Source: Tenacibaculum sp. Bg11-29 (lineage in GTDB: Bacteria > Bacteroidota > Bacteroidia > Flavobacteriales > Flavobacteriaceae). From it: DNA of 64,000 nt. The stretch lies in NCBI RefSeq assembly GCF_002836595.1, contig NZ_PJBB01000003.1, positions 3,750,501 to 3,814,500 of the forward strand, given 5' to 3'. Below the pieces are notes generated by a model. That model was given only the letters and a program-made list of their open reading frames with translations, did not search any database and had not been told where the DNA came from. This document shows, piece by piece, positions 48,001 through 55,219 of this stretch (positions are counted from its first letter, which is position 1; each line of letters begins with the position of its first letter). The translations under genes and the position numbers were made by a program.

Positions 48001-51000
48001 TCTGGTTGCACAGCCGTTACTACTACTGTAGGATCTGCTATTCTTGTTATTGTTACATTTTCTGAATATTCACAATATCCAACTGCGCCTCCTTGGTCTC
48101 TTACACTTACACTATAAGTTCCTGCCGCTACATTTATTGGACTTGTTGTTGTGGTTATTACTGCTCCAACTGTTGGTGCTAATGGTGTTACTACATACTG
48201 GTAGTTTCCATCTCCTCCAATTGGTGTAATGGCTATCTGTCCTAATGCACTACAAATCTCATTTGTTAGTACAACAGTCGCTGTTATTTGTGGGTTAATT
48301 GTTGCTGGTTCGGTTGTCGTACATTCAAAACCATCTATAACGGTTACATTATAGGTACCATCTGTTAATCCTGTAAATATATTTGATGCCTGTGTAGTTG
48401 TTCCACCATCTAAGCTGTATAAATAATTACCATTACCAGTTGTTATATTTACAGTTAATGTTCCGTTTGTTCCATCATAACAAACCTCTGGTGTTACTGT
48501 AAAAGCTAATACAACTTTATCTGGTACATTTACTAGAACTGGTATCGAACGACAACTTTCTACATCTATTGCTACAACCCAATAATCTCCAGCTATATCA
48601 ATATCTGTAAATGGTGCGCCTGTTTGAACTGCTGCTCCGGTTGCCGTTGCATTATCAAATAATTCATATGTATATGCTGCTCCGTTTCCTCCTGATGTCG
48701 TTGGTGTTATTGTTATTGTTGCTCCATCTAAAGTAGGATCTGCATCACATGTAATATCTTTTGTTACTGTTGCTGCAACGACTATTGGTGATGGATCTGA
48801 TAAAACAACTGGATCTAACGTAATGTTACAATCTGTGACTGGTGCCCCTGTTGGTTTTACTAAAATGTTATAAGTAATGTTATCTAAATTCGGAATCGTA
48901 AATGGATTTGCTCCTGATGCAATCCAAGTTCCTCCACCATCTAATGAATAATCAAAATCTGTTGGTACTGTTGATGGAAATGAAGCCGTAACCTCTATTG
49001 TTCCATTGGTATCTCCAATACAAACAGGATTCGTTTGATTTGTTACTACTGCTGTAAATTCTTGATTATCTAAAATCGTAATGTTTACAACATCTACCGT
49101 ACAATCACTTCCATAATCAACGGTTACTGTATAAGTACCATCTGATAAATCATTGAAAATACCTGTCGTATTTGTTGTTGCTCCTAAAGTATAATTATAT
49201 ACTCCTGCTGGTAAAGCTGTTATTGTAATATTTCCTGTCCCATCACAATTATAAGCTACTGCACTTGTTAATCCTGGTGCTGTTGGTAATGCTGGTATAA
49301 CAACTGCTGGTGTTGTTACAAAATTACATGTATTTACATCGCTTATTGTTACCGTATAACTTCCATCTGTTAATCCTGTAAATACATGATCAAAAGTTAC
49401 AGTATCTGTAGTGTGTGTTGTCGTAGTAATTCCATCATCTAATGTATATGTATAAGGTGGTGTTCCTCCTACTACATTCTCTACTGTAATTTCTCCTAAT
49501 TGAAGACATGTATAATCTTGTGATTGTCTTGAGTCTCCAGCTATTGCATTTGGTGCGGTTATTATTACCGTCTCTGGTAATGGATTCGTACATCCATTTG
49601 CATCCGTAACTAAAACATCATAAGTTCCTTCGGCTAATGTTCCAAAAGAAATTGCAGCATCTGATGAAGGTCCAAACGTATGAACTGTTCCTGGTGCTCC
49701 TTGAAGTGTTAATGTTGTTGTATAATTTGAAGTTCCATTACTTATTGCAATATTAACAGTTCCAGTGCCTCCACTACAATCTGGTTGCACAGCCGTTACT
49801 ACTACTGTAGGATCTGCTATTCTTGTTATTGTTACATTTTCTGAATATTCACAATATCCAACTGCGCCTCCTTGGTCTCTTACACTTACACTATAAGTTC
49901 CTGCCGCTACATTTATTGGACTTGTTGTTGTGGTTATTACTGCTCCAACTGTTGGTGCTAATGGTGTTACTACATATTGGTAGTTTCCATCTCCTCCAAT
50001 TGGTGTAATGGCTATCTGTCCTAATGCACTACAAATCTCATTTGTTGGTACAACAGTCGCTGTTATTTGTGGGTTAATTGTTGCTGATACTGCAGGTATT
50101 GTACATGATAAACCATCTGTAACGGTTACATTATAAGTACCATCCGTTAATCCTGTAAATACATTTGATGTTTGTGTTGTTGTTCCGCCATCTAAACTAT
50201 ATATGTAATTACCATTACCAGTTGTTACGTTTACTGTTAATGTTCCATTTGTTCCATCATAACAAACCTCTGGTGTTACTGTAAAAGCAACTGGTGTTGG
50301 TGCTATTAATGGAATACTAACTGGTATACAATTATTTCTAGCTATCGTAATTTTAACATCATCAATAAAATTACCGACACTTATACTTCCACTTGCAGTA
50401 GATACAGCATCAAAAGCAATAACAGTTGTTGATTGACCTACTGGTACAGTATAAGTTCCTGAATATACTCCCCAAGCAGTTCTTCCATCTGACATTGTTT
50501 CTACTACAGAAGCAGTTGCTAAATCATCTCCTATTTTAACAGTTGCTACATCTGTACCAGATCTACCTCTATGTGCAACAGACCAACTTATTACATCACC
50601 TGGTTGCGTACAATACTCTTGAAATAATGAAGATTCTAAATTTGCATTTAATTCTGCATGAGCTACTCCATCATGAGCTGGTACTCCATTAAAATTATTA
50701 TACCATATTTCTATTCTATTATCACTTGCTGTAGAATCCCAACCTGGAACATTGTTTTCATTATATATTCTAAAGGTTCTTCCTGTTCTAGCAGGTAATT
50801 CAAAACTTCCATTTTCAAATAAATTTGAAGTACAACCGCATTCATTACAGTTTCTACTATCACGAATCATAACAATATAATCAGTAGCTCTTGCTGGTAC
50901 GTTTGAAAATATTGGAGAATTTTGCCATGAGGCACCATTATCTATGCTAAATTCATATGGAGGTACTCCTCCTGATGCTACAGCTGTAATTGTACCTGTT

Positions 51001-54000
51001 GATGGTAGTACACATGTTGGTATTTGAGTTGCTGAAGCTGATAATGTTAATTCATCTGGTTGAGTTATTACTACATTTCCTAAATCTATGACACATGTTT
51101 TTCCTCCATCTGTCTCTCTAATAAATACATTATAAGTATCCGCAGCTAAACCAATTACTCTATATGGATTGTCAGATGTAGCTGACCATGTCGTTCCTCC
51201 GTCAGTCGAGTATTCAAAAGTTGTTCCAACAACATTAGTTGCTCCTATTGTTATTGTTCCGTTATCTGCCCCAAAACATTCACTATCTGACCAACGATCA
51301 ATACTCCCTGAAAAAATATTTCCTGGTTGAACTGTTACAGGTAAATCTAATCTACAATTACCAAAGTAGTTTACTCTAATTATATGATTTCCAACTGCAG
51401 TATTAGCAAATATGTTTGCATTTACTCCTGTTTGAGGTGTTCCACCATCTAAAGTATAACTATATGTTGCGTTAAAAGGAGTTACTGTTATTGTTCCTTC
51501 CCCTTCACAATTATATTCTATAGAATGGTTAAGTGTTGGTGCACCAGGTATCGGATCTATAACAACATCTGTTAAATTTCTTTCACAACCTCTCGCATCC
51601 TCAACTTTCACATTATAAGTACCTGATACTAATCCTGATACTGATACTCCTGTGACTGCAATGAAAGTAGCATCTGTAGAAAGTTTATAATAATAAGTAT
51701 ATGCTCCACTTCCTCCTGTTGGTGGTGTAAAGGTTAAAGTTCCTAAAATTGTATTTCCAGCAGTATTACACTCATAATCGGTTCCGACTACATCACCACC
51801 AGTAAGTGGTGAGGGTTCTGTAATTGCTATATTAGTAATCTCATAATCACATTGATAACCTGTTTTTGATGCTCTTATTGTTATCGTATAATTAGGATTT
51901 GCTGACAAATTGTTAAATACACCTGTAGTGTTCCAAGGGCCTCCGGCTCCATTTATACTATATTCTATAGGAGAAAAACCTAAATCACTACCAACTACAT
52001 TAACATTAATACTACCATCTGTCAATCCATTACATGAAATGTTAGTTGCAGTATGATTAAATTGTAATTCTGGTTCAACATTAATTGTTACTGGAGTTGA
52101 AATAGTAGTACAATTATTACTATCAACTACAATAAAGGTATAAACCCCTTCTTGACCGTTAATAACTTGATGTGTGGTGTTTGTGAAATAAGCTGTTGCA
52201 GGAATATCTGATATATTAGCATACAAAGGTGTTCCATCCTTAGACCAAATAGCAAAAGAATAAACGTCAGATCCACTTAAAACACCTCCAGTAGGATTTA
52301 AAGTTATAATTCCATTAGAAGTTCCACCTAAACATGATATATCTTTTGTTGGTATTGCTGTTAAATTAAGTTCATCAGGTTCAGTAATAACAATATCTTC
52401 TGATGCTATACATAAAACATTAGGTACAGATACAGTTACAGTATAATTACCCCCATCAGTTACATTAAAAGTAAAATCATTATTCGCAGTAGGACCTTCT
52501 GTTGCAATTATACTTGCTCCTTGTGTTAAAACATATGTATAATCTCCTGGTGCCCCACTTACTTGAGTTCTAATTTGTGCAGGTTCATTTGCACATTGCA
52601 TATTAGTTGTTGTAACATTAAGAGCAATTGTTGTTTCTTGAATGTTTATTGCAGGAAATGTATAAATACATGTTGCTGTAGATCCGTTTGCTAATCTAAT
52701 AGATAAATTATAATCTCCTGGTGCTGTTACGGTAAAAGTATTACTCGTCTGAAAAGGCGCGTTAAATCCACCAGGACCTGTTAAGCTATATTCGTATCCG
52801 TTTGGTATATTATTAATAACTATATCTGCTGAATCACCACAAATAAGATCTTCTTTTACAATTGTAGGGGTTAATGGATCATTATAGACATTAAAATAAT
52901 AAGTTTTAGGACACTGTCCATCATATAAAACTTCTAATTTATATTGACCTGCAGCTGTAAACGTTTTTGAAAAATCTGTTCCTAAATCTGTCCAACTACA
53001 ACCTGAATCTACATTTGCACAACCAGTTATTGTTGTTGGGTTAGGACAAGATACTAACTCAAACCATCTTACTGTTGTACCTATTACACCTACAGGAGGA
53101 ACTACAAAAGGTAAATTTATATCTCTCGAACCTGCATTACCACATAAATAAATTTCAGCTAGTTCAATATTATTAGGACATGAATTTAAAACTTGATCGA
53201 CAAAAGGTATTAAAGGATTTGTTACAGTATTAAAAGCCGTTACATGTACAGTTTCAGTAGTACTTACACACCCAGCAGGTGAATTATTTGGAACCGTTTT
53301 AGTAACAATATAAGTACCTCCTTGAGTAACTGTTAAAATTTGATTTGTTCCTATTACAACTCCAAGGTTATTTGTATTCTCCCACGAATAAGATGCGAAA
53401 CCAGCTCCTGCAACTAAATCAGTACTTGCACCACATAATATTTGTGTTCTTTCAAACGTACAACCAGAAGTATCTATTAAAAAATTTGAGGTACCTACAG
53501 CACCTAAATTACATGCATCAACTCCAGAAAAACTTGGTTCATTAATAACTCTAGGTGTTCCTCCTTCATCACTATCATAGTTGGCAAATGCCTGATTCAT
53601 AATTACATTAGAACAAACATCTCTTAAATCATTACAGCTCGATACAACTTGTACTTTTAATTTAATTTCATATTCAGCACCATTTTCAGTAACCATACTA
53701 TTAGGAATATTAAACCTTAACTCCCCTCTAAATCCGTTCCCTATAGCAGGTGGTGTATATGTATAGTCTGCTGCTGTTAAGCCTGTTGGTAGTATTATAT
53801 CTGACTCTATTAAATCTACATTTGTTGGAAGTAAATCTATTAATTCTGTATTTAAAGCATTATCGGTTCCTACATTTTGAAACTTTATTGAATAAAATAT
53901 TTCATCACCAAAATCAACTCCCATATTTGGAGGTACAGGATTTCCTGCAGCATCTTCAATCGTTTTTATTAATTGAATTTTAGGTTCTATTATTTCTACA

Positions 54001-55175
54001 GCTAAAGCGTTTAAAAAGGGCCAGTAAACATCACCACTAGTTGTAAATCGTAAACTTGCACTTGTTTGATTATTCCCAATAACACTATTCCCACTATTGT
54101 TCAAATTATATAAATCAACATCAAACCCTAATGTATTTTGACTGGCAGGGGTCCTATCGGTTAAATAAGCATCATACTCACTAACAGAACCATTAAAAAA
54201 ATTAAATGAAGCTCTCCATTGCCAACCAAAAACAGGGTCCAATACCCAACCTAGAGTTGAAGGATTTACAACTGGTGTAGATTGATCTACATAAGTACCG
54301 CCCGTATCTTGTATTTGAAAACTATCTCCATTAATTGCTCGATCTCCTTCTAATGCTGCAACTAAAACCTTTGCTCTTACAGGTCCAACAGGAATTGTAT
54401 TAAACCCAGTATAAGAAATTGTAGCATTTGTAGTACCGTTTATGGTTGAGAAACCATCAAAAAGAGAAATATTTTTGCTTGATAGTGTTTCATTTTCATA
54501 AATCACTACCATTGTCCATCCCGCAGCACCTCCTAAACCATTAGGATCATTTCCTACTACAGATCTAATATTTGCAGCAAAATAATCACCATTTACTCCT
54601 GTGCCCAAACCGGCAACTATACTCGTTACATCACTGTAACAAACATAAGGTCTTTGAGTAGCTGTACCACCTGTATAAATAGGCGCTCCAGTAATATTTC
54701 TATAATTAACATCCCCTGGTAATTTAAATTTAATTCTATTAAATTGATTACTTCTAGTTTCTTGATTTGCCCATGTTTCATATGGATATACAGCTCCCCA
54801 ATACAAACCTGCATAAACAACTCTTGAACATGTAGGTAATGTTAAGCCAGCTCTAGAAGATGAAAATGTTGAATTATCACTATCAACATCTATATAATCC
54901 ATAAACAAACCACCATTCCCTGAATTACCATTATATGGTACATTAGGTGAATTACTAGCATCAGATCTATTTAAAATATTATTGGCAATAAAAGTGATAT
55001 CTCCTCTTACATTAATACCTCCACTACCTAAACGATTTGTAAATGGCACGTCTGGCCTTAAGCTTTTACCAACTATTTTTTCTAAAATTGGTTTTTCTGG
55101 ACGTGTATTTTTTTGAGCCTGAACTGATACTACCAGAAGTAGTAACGTTACTATAATAAGTATTTTTTTCATCAT
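33096..55175 (-). CDS. sprB: giant SprB-like gliding adhesin, 7359 residues, type B C-terminal domain
   Basis: The signal peptide (ILIIVTLLLLVVSVQAQ) is followed by an N-terminal head of about 390 residues (CSRVVYAGLYWGAVYPYE), a DUF11-like domain (about 400-500, IFYSIKFQNVGTDNALNTELIDLLPTNV), then many SprB repeats of the pattern GTYTVTVTDxNGC with paired cysteines. A lectin-like domain sits at about 1450-1615. Two near-identical tandem blocks follow: about 1697-3397 (unit 593 residues) and about 4380-6231 (unit 665). The end (about 7270-7359) is the gliding-motility type B sorting domain, FTPDGDGVNDFWYP...WDGTYDGKPLPAGDYWYTL. In F. johnsoniae SprB is the mobile surface filament of gliding, exported by the type IX system. 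There are no frameshifts over 22 kb. The start is M1 or M2 (55175 or 55172). Confidence 0.92.
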   Translation of the reverse strand: MMKKILIIVTLLLLVVSVQAQKNTRPEKPILEKIVGKSLRPDVPFTNRLGSGGINVRGDITFIANNILNRSDASNSPNVPYNGNSGNGGLFMDYIDVDSDNSTFSSSRAGLTLPTCSRVVYAGLYWGAVYPYETWANQETRSNQFNRIKFKLPGDVNYRNITGAPIYTGGTATQRPYVCYSDVTSIVAGLGTGVNGDYFAANIRSVVGNDPNGLGGAAGWTMVVIYENETLSSKNISLFDGFSTINGTTNATISYTGFNTIPVGPVRAKVLVAALEGDRAINGDSFQIQDTGGTYVDQSTPVVNPSTLGWVLDPVFGWQWRASFNFFNGSVSEYDAYLTDRTPASQNTLGFDVDLYNLNNSGNSVIGNNQTSASLRFTTSGDVYWPFLNALAVEIIEPKIQLIKTIEDAAGNPVPPNMGVDFGDEIFYSIKFQNVGTDNALNTELIDLLPTNVDLIESDIILPTGLTAADYTYTPPAIGNGFRGELRFNIPNSMVTENGAEYEIKLKVQVVSSCNDLRDVCSNVIMNQAFANYDSDEGGTPRVINEPSFSGVDACNLGAVGTSNFLIDTSGCTFERTQILCGASTDLVAGAGFASYSWENTNNLGVVIGTNQILTVTQGGTYIVTKTVPNNSPAGCVSTTETVHVTAFNTVTNPLIPFVDQVLNSCPNNIELAEIYLCGNAGSRDINLPFVVPPVGVIGTTVRWFELVSCPNPTTITGCANVDSGCSWTDLGTDFSKTFTAAGQYKLEVLYDGQCPKTYYFNVYNDPLTPTIVKEDLICGDSADIVINNIPNGYEYSLTGPGGFNAPFQTSNTFTVTAPGDYNLSIRLANGSTATCIYTFPAINIQETTIALNVTTTNMQCANEPAQIRTQVSGAPGDYTYVLTQGASIIATEGPTANNDFTFNVTDGGNYTVTVSVPNVLCIASEDIVITEPDELNLTAIPTKDISCLGGTSNGIITLNPTGGVLSGSDVYSFAIWSKDGTPLYANISDIPATAYFTNTTHQVINGQEGVYTFIVVDSNNCTTISTPVTINVEPELQFNHTATNISCNGLTDGSINVNVVGSDLGFSPIEYSINGAGGPWNTTGVFNNLSANPNYTITIRASKTGYQCDYEITNIAITEPSPLTGGDVVGTDYECNTAGNTILGTLTFTPPTGGSGAYTYYYKLSTDATFIAVTGVSVSGLVSGTYNVKVEDARGCERNLTDVVIDPIPGAPTLNHSIEYNCEGEGTITVTPFNATYSYTLDGGTPQTGVNANIFANTAVGNHIIRVNYFGNCRLDLPVTVQPGNIFSGSIDRWSDSECFGADNGTITIGATNVVGTTFEYSTDGGTTWSATSDNPYRVIGLAADTYNVFIRETDGGKTCVIDLGNVVITQPDELTLSASATQIPTCVLPSTGTITAVASGGVPPYEFSIDNGASWQNSPIFSNVPARATDYIVMIRDSRNCNECGCTSNLFENGSFELPARTGRTFRIYNENNVPGWDSTASDNRIEIWYNNFNGVPAHDGVAHAELNANLESSLFQEYCTQPGDVISWSVAHRGRSGTDVATVKIGDDLATASVVETMSDGRTAWGVYSGTYTVPVGQSTTVIAFDAVSTASGSISVGNFIDDVKITIARNNCIPVSIPLIAPTPVAFTVTPEVCYDGTNGTLTVNVTTGNGNYIYSLDGGTTTQTSNVFTGLTDGTYNVTVTDGLSCTIPAVSATINPQITATVVPTNEICSALGQIAITPIGGDGNYQYVVTPLAPTVGAVITTTTSPINVAAGTYSVSVRDQGGAVGYCEYSENVTITRIADPTVVVTAVQPDCSGGTGTVNIAISNGTSNYTTTLTLQGAPGTVHTFGPSSDAAISFGTLAEGTYDVLVTDANGCTNPLPETVIITAPNAIAGDSRQSQDYTCLQLGEITVENVVGGTPPYTYTLDDGITTTTHTTDTVTFDHVFTGLTDGSYTVTISDVNTCNFVTTPAVVIPALPTAPGLTSAVAYNCDGTGNITITALPAGVYNYTLGATTNTTGIFNDLSDGTYTVTVDYGSDCTVDVVNITILDNQEFTAVVTNQTNPVCIGDTNGTIEVTASFPSTVPTDFDYSLDGGGTWIASGANPFTIPNLDNITYNILVKPTGAPVTDCNITLDPVVLSDPSPIVVAATVTKDITCDADPTLDGATITITPTTSGGNGAAYTYELFDNATATGAAVQTGAPFTDIDIAGDYWVVAIDVESCRSIPVLVNVPDKVVLAFTVTPEVCYDGTNGTLTVNITTGNGNYLYSLDGGTTTQASNIFTGLTDGTYNVTVIDGFECTTTEPATINPQITATVVLTNEICSALGQIAITPIGGDGNYQYVVTPLAPTVGAVITTTTSPINVAAGTYSVSVRDQGGAVGYCEYSENVTITRIADPTVVVTAVQPDCSGGTGTVNIAISNGTSNYTTTLTLQGAPGTVHTFGPSSDAAISFGTLAEGTYDVLVTDANGCTNPLPETVIITAPNAIAGDSRQSQDYTCLQLGEITVENVVGGTPPYTYTLDDGITTTTHTTDTVTFDHVFTGLTDGSYTVTISDVNTCNFVTTPAVVIPALPTAPGLTSAVAYNCDGTGNITITALPAGVYNYTLGATTNTTGIFNDLSDGTYTVTVDYGSDCTVDVVNITILDNQEFTAVVTNQTNPVCIGDTNGTIEVTASFPSTVPTDFDYSLDGGGTWIASGANPFTIPNLDNITYNILVKPTGAPVTDCNITLDPVVLSDPSPIVVAATVTKDITCDADPTLDGATITITPTTSGGNGAAYTYELFDNATATGAAVQTGAPFTDIDIAGDYWVVAIDVESCRSIPVLVNVPDKVVLAFTVTPEVCYDGTNGTLTVNITTGNGNYLYSLDGGTTTQASNIFTGLTDGTYNVTVIDGFECTTTEPATINPQITATVVLTNEICSALGQIAITPIGGDGNYQYVVTPLAPTVGAVITTTTSPINVAAGTYSVSVRDQGGAVGYCEYSENVTITRIADPTVVVTAVQPDCSGGTGTVNIAISNGTSNYTTTLTLQGAPGTVHTFGPSSDAAISFGTLAEGTYDVLVTDANGCTNPLPETVIITAPNAIAGDSRQSQDYTCLQLGEITVENVVGGTPPYTYTLDDGITTTTHTTDTVTFDHVFTGLTDGSYTVTISDVNTCNFVTTPAVVIPALPTAPGLTSAVAYNCDGTGNITITALPAGVYNYTLGATTNTTGIFNDLSDGTYTVTVDYGSDCTVDVVNITILDNQEFTAVVTNQTNPVCIGDTNGTIEVTASFPSTVPTDFDYSLDGGGTWIASGANPFTIPNLDNITYNILVKPTGAPVTDCNITLDPVVLSDPSPIVVAATVTKDITCDADPTLDGATITITPTTSGGNGAAYTYELFDNATATGAAVQTGAPFTDIDIAGDYWVVAIDVESCRSTPFLINVPVREAIIFTAVPQCYDGVNGIIDVNITNGNGTYEYSLDGATWQTPTPANATSFSITGLSNIGYTVSIRDIAGCIETAAVTINNTLVATAIPTNASCVPLGSPTGQIEVFPTGGSTIGYEFSAVIDGSVAGVFSTTNPITNLAAGTYDIYVRDDANCEFIIQDVVIEQITPVAITITGNQPTCNGRTGSIKGVITVNTGQSPHIITIADSGGIIVARTLTGFIGTGFSFDNLPAETYTVEITDDLGCTDSQSVTLTDPPALTISIVPERPICGTPFALGTNETLFGYDFTGFPTISAPNKLQFSVDNGVTWQDSPIFRGTDGSPDFNYGTVTFPAIRITDIATELITYCFNSIGSYTMPFEVSPLVVNVTTNSADCTTGAEAVVNVSGGVGNYQYTYNTIQVAPGPSGWQPAGIGTAATTYTFNGLTPGRTYYFFVKDLGDNDCVKVDDTFIIDIDVVITPSILSESCNGGNTGSLQFDIDDTTSNLLTGGVPAINWELFSLNVVTGVSTSVETGTQGSLAPILPAGNGTLSPGTYYLEIENNAGTCTFASPNIEILETAPINATLTVVSDITCSTNGVISINATGGIEPYTYSVASSVNFLPADAIVSGTTIEFAYADVTNPTLDVTGINITITDSNGNSCTTTVGPESLVVGQLPNVISSTPNSCGVNKTITTRVNSGTGPYQFSVDAGAFSSLVVLDGGLGYAEFIAENLTPGNHIITVRDASGCTVTTNADIQPSLEYTVTSTKNLTCDTPSPADEATYDVNVTSGSGIYTYEVTGTVSGVVVTAGTALPSNPFTFSTAVADDYTIIITDTAETPNCTLTKTFIVQPALQPVFTTSVVDATCDGSANGSIGVSVTVGLTPYVYSIVKTDLPVLGAGLATWDATSNSFIDVPAGTYTVTVSGDNGCSTDELNIVVDDNPLLTVTAPLDVQFACAANTNTVNNATLSINALDTFGVSGGTTVYSTVRLYHDVLGDNPADNSTNRADDVEVTTVTVTGTDHVFIITDVAGGSYYVEVVDSASCMSLSASTIINAFDAITDITITQAKAIDCTTGDNITVKTLTDISNVTYNIISAPAGYVGSTVELVALGTSSASFTDLPTGTYEITATHPVTGCVFTKEYTVDAEPAFTAIANNPQTTCFGVSGGSIDVSFDVSTPYTLGYDYEVLTSAGASLVPAVTGSGVGNVTETIAGLPAGTYYVSINMSPNTPFCTIQTNEFTIVEPTAILSVSGIVDPGVSCTGISDATITATGADGFGGYTYQLEVTGAPNVPYRAGDVFATNLNNNVFTGLPAGNYTIRVRDVNGCEGASADVVVAAPVAVTFGVTELDNSCDTSVGGSIEVTAAGGTGSYTYVLTNSGGVEVGNTGVITTTTHTFANLSAEVYTVSVTDSNGCAAPAGAAITISEDLVFSLATTKDLTCSAPTAGTVVITVASGSNNYTYEVAGPVGFTAIPAGSAFISGQTFSPTVTGTYTVTVTDEDASPAACPVVRTIDIAAALQPVFTTSVVDVTCNGGANGSIAVSVTTGLTPYTYSIIQTAGAGLLAGQATWDAASSSFIAVPAGTYTVTVEGDNGCSTDELNILVEDNPLLTVTAPLDVQFACAANTNNVQNATLSINALDGSGVSGGSTVYSTVRLYHDVLGDNPADNSTNRADDVEVTTVTVTGTDHVFIITDVAGGSYYVEVVDSASCMSLSASTIINAFDAITDITITQAKAIDCTTGDNITVKTLTDISNVTYNIISAPAGYVGSTVELVALGTSSASFTDLPTGTYEITATHPVTGCVFTKEYTVDAEPAFTAIANNPQTTCFGVSGGSIDVSFDVSTPYTLGYDYEVLTSAGASLVPAVTGSGVGNVTETIAGLPAGTYYVSINMSPNTPFCTIQTNEFTIVEPTAILSVSGIVDPGVSCTGISDATITATGADGFGGYTYQLEVTGAPNVPYRAGDVFATNLNNNVFTGLPAGNYTIRVRDVNGCEGASADVVVAAPVAVTFGVTELDNSCDTSVGGSIEVTAAGGTGSYTYVLTNSGGVEVGNTGVITTTTHTFANLSAEVYTVSVTDSNGCAAPAGAAITISEDLVFSLATTKDLTCSAPTAGTVVITVASGSNNYTYEVAGPVGFTAIPAGSAFISGQTFSPTVTGTYTVTVTDEDASPAACPVVRTIDIAAALQPVFTTSVVDVTCNGGANGSIAVSVTTGLTPYTYSIIQTAGAGLLAGQATWDAASSSFIAVPAGTYTVTVEGDNGCSTDELNILVEDNPLLTVTAPLDVQFACAANTNNVQNATLSINALDGSGVSGGSTVYSTVRLYHDVLGDNPADNSTNRADDVEVTTVTVTGTDHVFIITDVAGGSYYVEVVDSASCMSLSASTIINAFDAITDITITQAKAIDCTTGDNITVKTLTDISNVTYNIISAPAGYVGSTVELVALGTSSASFTDLPTGTYEITATHPVTGCVFTKEYTVDAEPAFTAIANNPQTTCFGVSGGSIDVSFDVSTPYTLGYDYEVLTSAGASLVPAVTGSGVGNVTETIAGLPAGTYYVSINMSPNTPFCTIQTNEFTIVEPTAILSVSGIVDPGVSCTGISDATITATGADGFGGYTYQLEVTGAPNVPYRAGDVFATNLNNNVFTGLPAGNYTIRVRDVNGCEGASADVVVAAPVAVTFGVTELDNSCDTSVGGSIEVTAAGGTGSYTYVLTNSGGVEVGNTGVIATTTHTFANLSAEVYTVSVTDSNGCAAPAGAAITISEDLVFSLATTKDLTCSIPMAGTVVITVASGSNNYTYEIAGPSAVIVAGTAFISGQTFSPTVAGTYTVTVTDEDASPAACPVVRTIDIAAALQPMFTAVAVIDDICNGSSDGAITMTPVNNGISPLTYTIAPIAGTLDVATSTFEDLPAGIYTITATGTNGCSSIRNVTITENADIDISGAVTISEFGCTTGNETNNAVVSVNTVGAGGTGNFVRAVFVYDNGTPGDTTDDLTQDSGVFSYTVTNEAGGQITVTVFDDNNCSDTIIRTINPFARITGVTVTSQKAIDCNNGEDIIATYSSTIAIANVEYRLYNDTTGLLLEPIRTIDGDFISLLATGNYRIEIENTDTNCVFTEYYTVNETPEYELIVNNIQRACSGGNGSVDLIFNPSTPYVDIYSYEVFNVGGVTTGQIGNGIGNAVTTINTLPGGDYYIVVNMPNTPFCTVTSGNFTIEEPDSVLTLSEELTYLKCNVLTSGEVDLTAQGGWGAYEYELINTTTSVTIQNFGNNNVITGLEAGNYQATVRDANNCTVVITFQLDPGTTITGSYTVTPNDCIGEYTATIEAINVLGGQLQDAPINYMYALEYPDGTRTTTQASPIFTNLSAGVGYSVIVSDGYSCDGRVGPIDIVDPTKTIASANITADITCNTTQATVEVSGAGGTGPYEFSIDGVNFLAPNAGPNHIFSVGAGEHQFYVRDTESCISNPRIITISSYIGLTATLDTASAFITCNGDANAVLSANAENGLGNYEYQLLDASDTPIDGTWQISNSFSNLDVGTYKINVRSTKGGEVCSIITGQYTITQPLPLVGTAVATQNVTCFGSNTGIITATGQEGNGDYEFNIVSEPSSPEYPENKYVKNGVFENLGAGVYWVTVKDIVGCINAPIRVEILEPDELEISLVSVTEQICLSSPTPIITVDVQGGTQPYYISINNVEFATPYNQNQITIGAAAGIEANTTYLISVRDSGGGCPPKSIAPLTTIESVDLELTVDFEYTCPTGNIIKAIVADKYKNNMSYSLYLGGALVTTNTTGEFIDVAAGNGYTVTATDTVTSCSESLVSDPIDIEDIQALTMTIDDSQKNKLIANVDFGLPPYSFTVDGVDYEDENEIVILQTKDYTITVTDARGCEVTITIEGVYITITVLNLFTPDGDGVNDFWYPLEVENYHNLKVYIFDRYAREITKFRGMQQGWDGTYDGKPLPAGDYWYTLYYNELSGEEKKLMGHFTLYR
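36482..42036 (-). repeat. tandem repeat block A in sprB, 1995-bp unit, about 2.8 copies
   Basis: Identical landmarks recur every 1995 bases, for example at 37373, 39368 and 41363. The copy nearest the 3' end of the gene differs by a six-base deletion and a few substitutions around 36600-36690. From about 42036 to 42470 the similarity falls to clearly diverged. Even synonymous positions are conserved, so the copies are recent or homogenised. Confidence 0.95.
44983..50085 (-). repeat. tandem repeat block B in sprB, 1779-bp unit, about 2.9 copies
   Basis: Landmarks recur every 1779 bases: the word TCGAACGACAACTTTC follows 44983, 46762 and 48541, and other shared points lie at 46265, 48044 and 49823. 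Only isolated base changes separate the copies. Identity breaks off at about 50085 on the N-terminal side and near 44970 on the other, with a more diverged relative of the unit end continuing to about 50290. Confidence 0.95.
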
Positions 55176-55219
55176 CTTTCTATGGGGATTAATTATGTAT
55201 TTGGGGGTATTATAATTAA

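Noticed and set aside
36482-50085. CRISPR array or satellite DNA suggested by the regular repetition
   Set aside because: The repeat units are 1.8-2.0 kb, in frame and protein-coding, not short repeats with unique spacers.
33739-54820. Many short open frames on the plus strand and in other frames inside the giant adhesin gene, three of which repeat exactly (37373, 39368, 41363) and three others (46265, 48044, 49823)
   Set aside because: They are the antisense or off-frame reading of repeated coding DNA, leucine-rich without domains or start signals. Their repetition only mirrors the repeat units.
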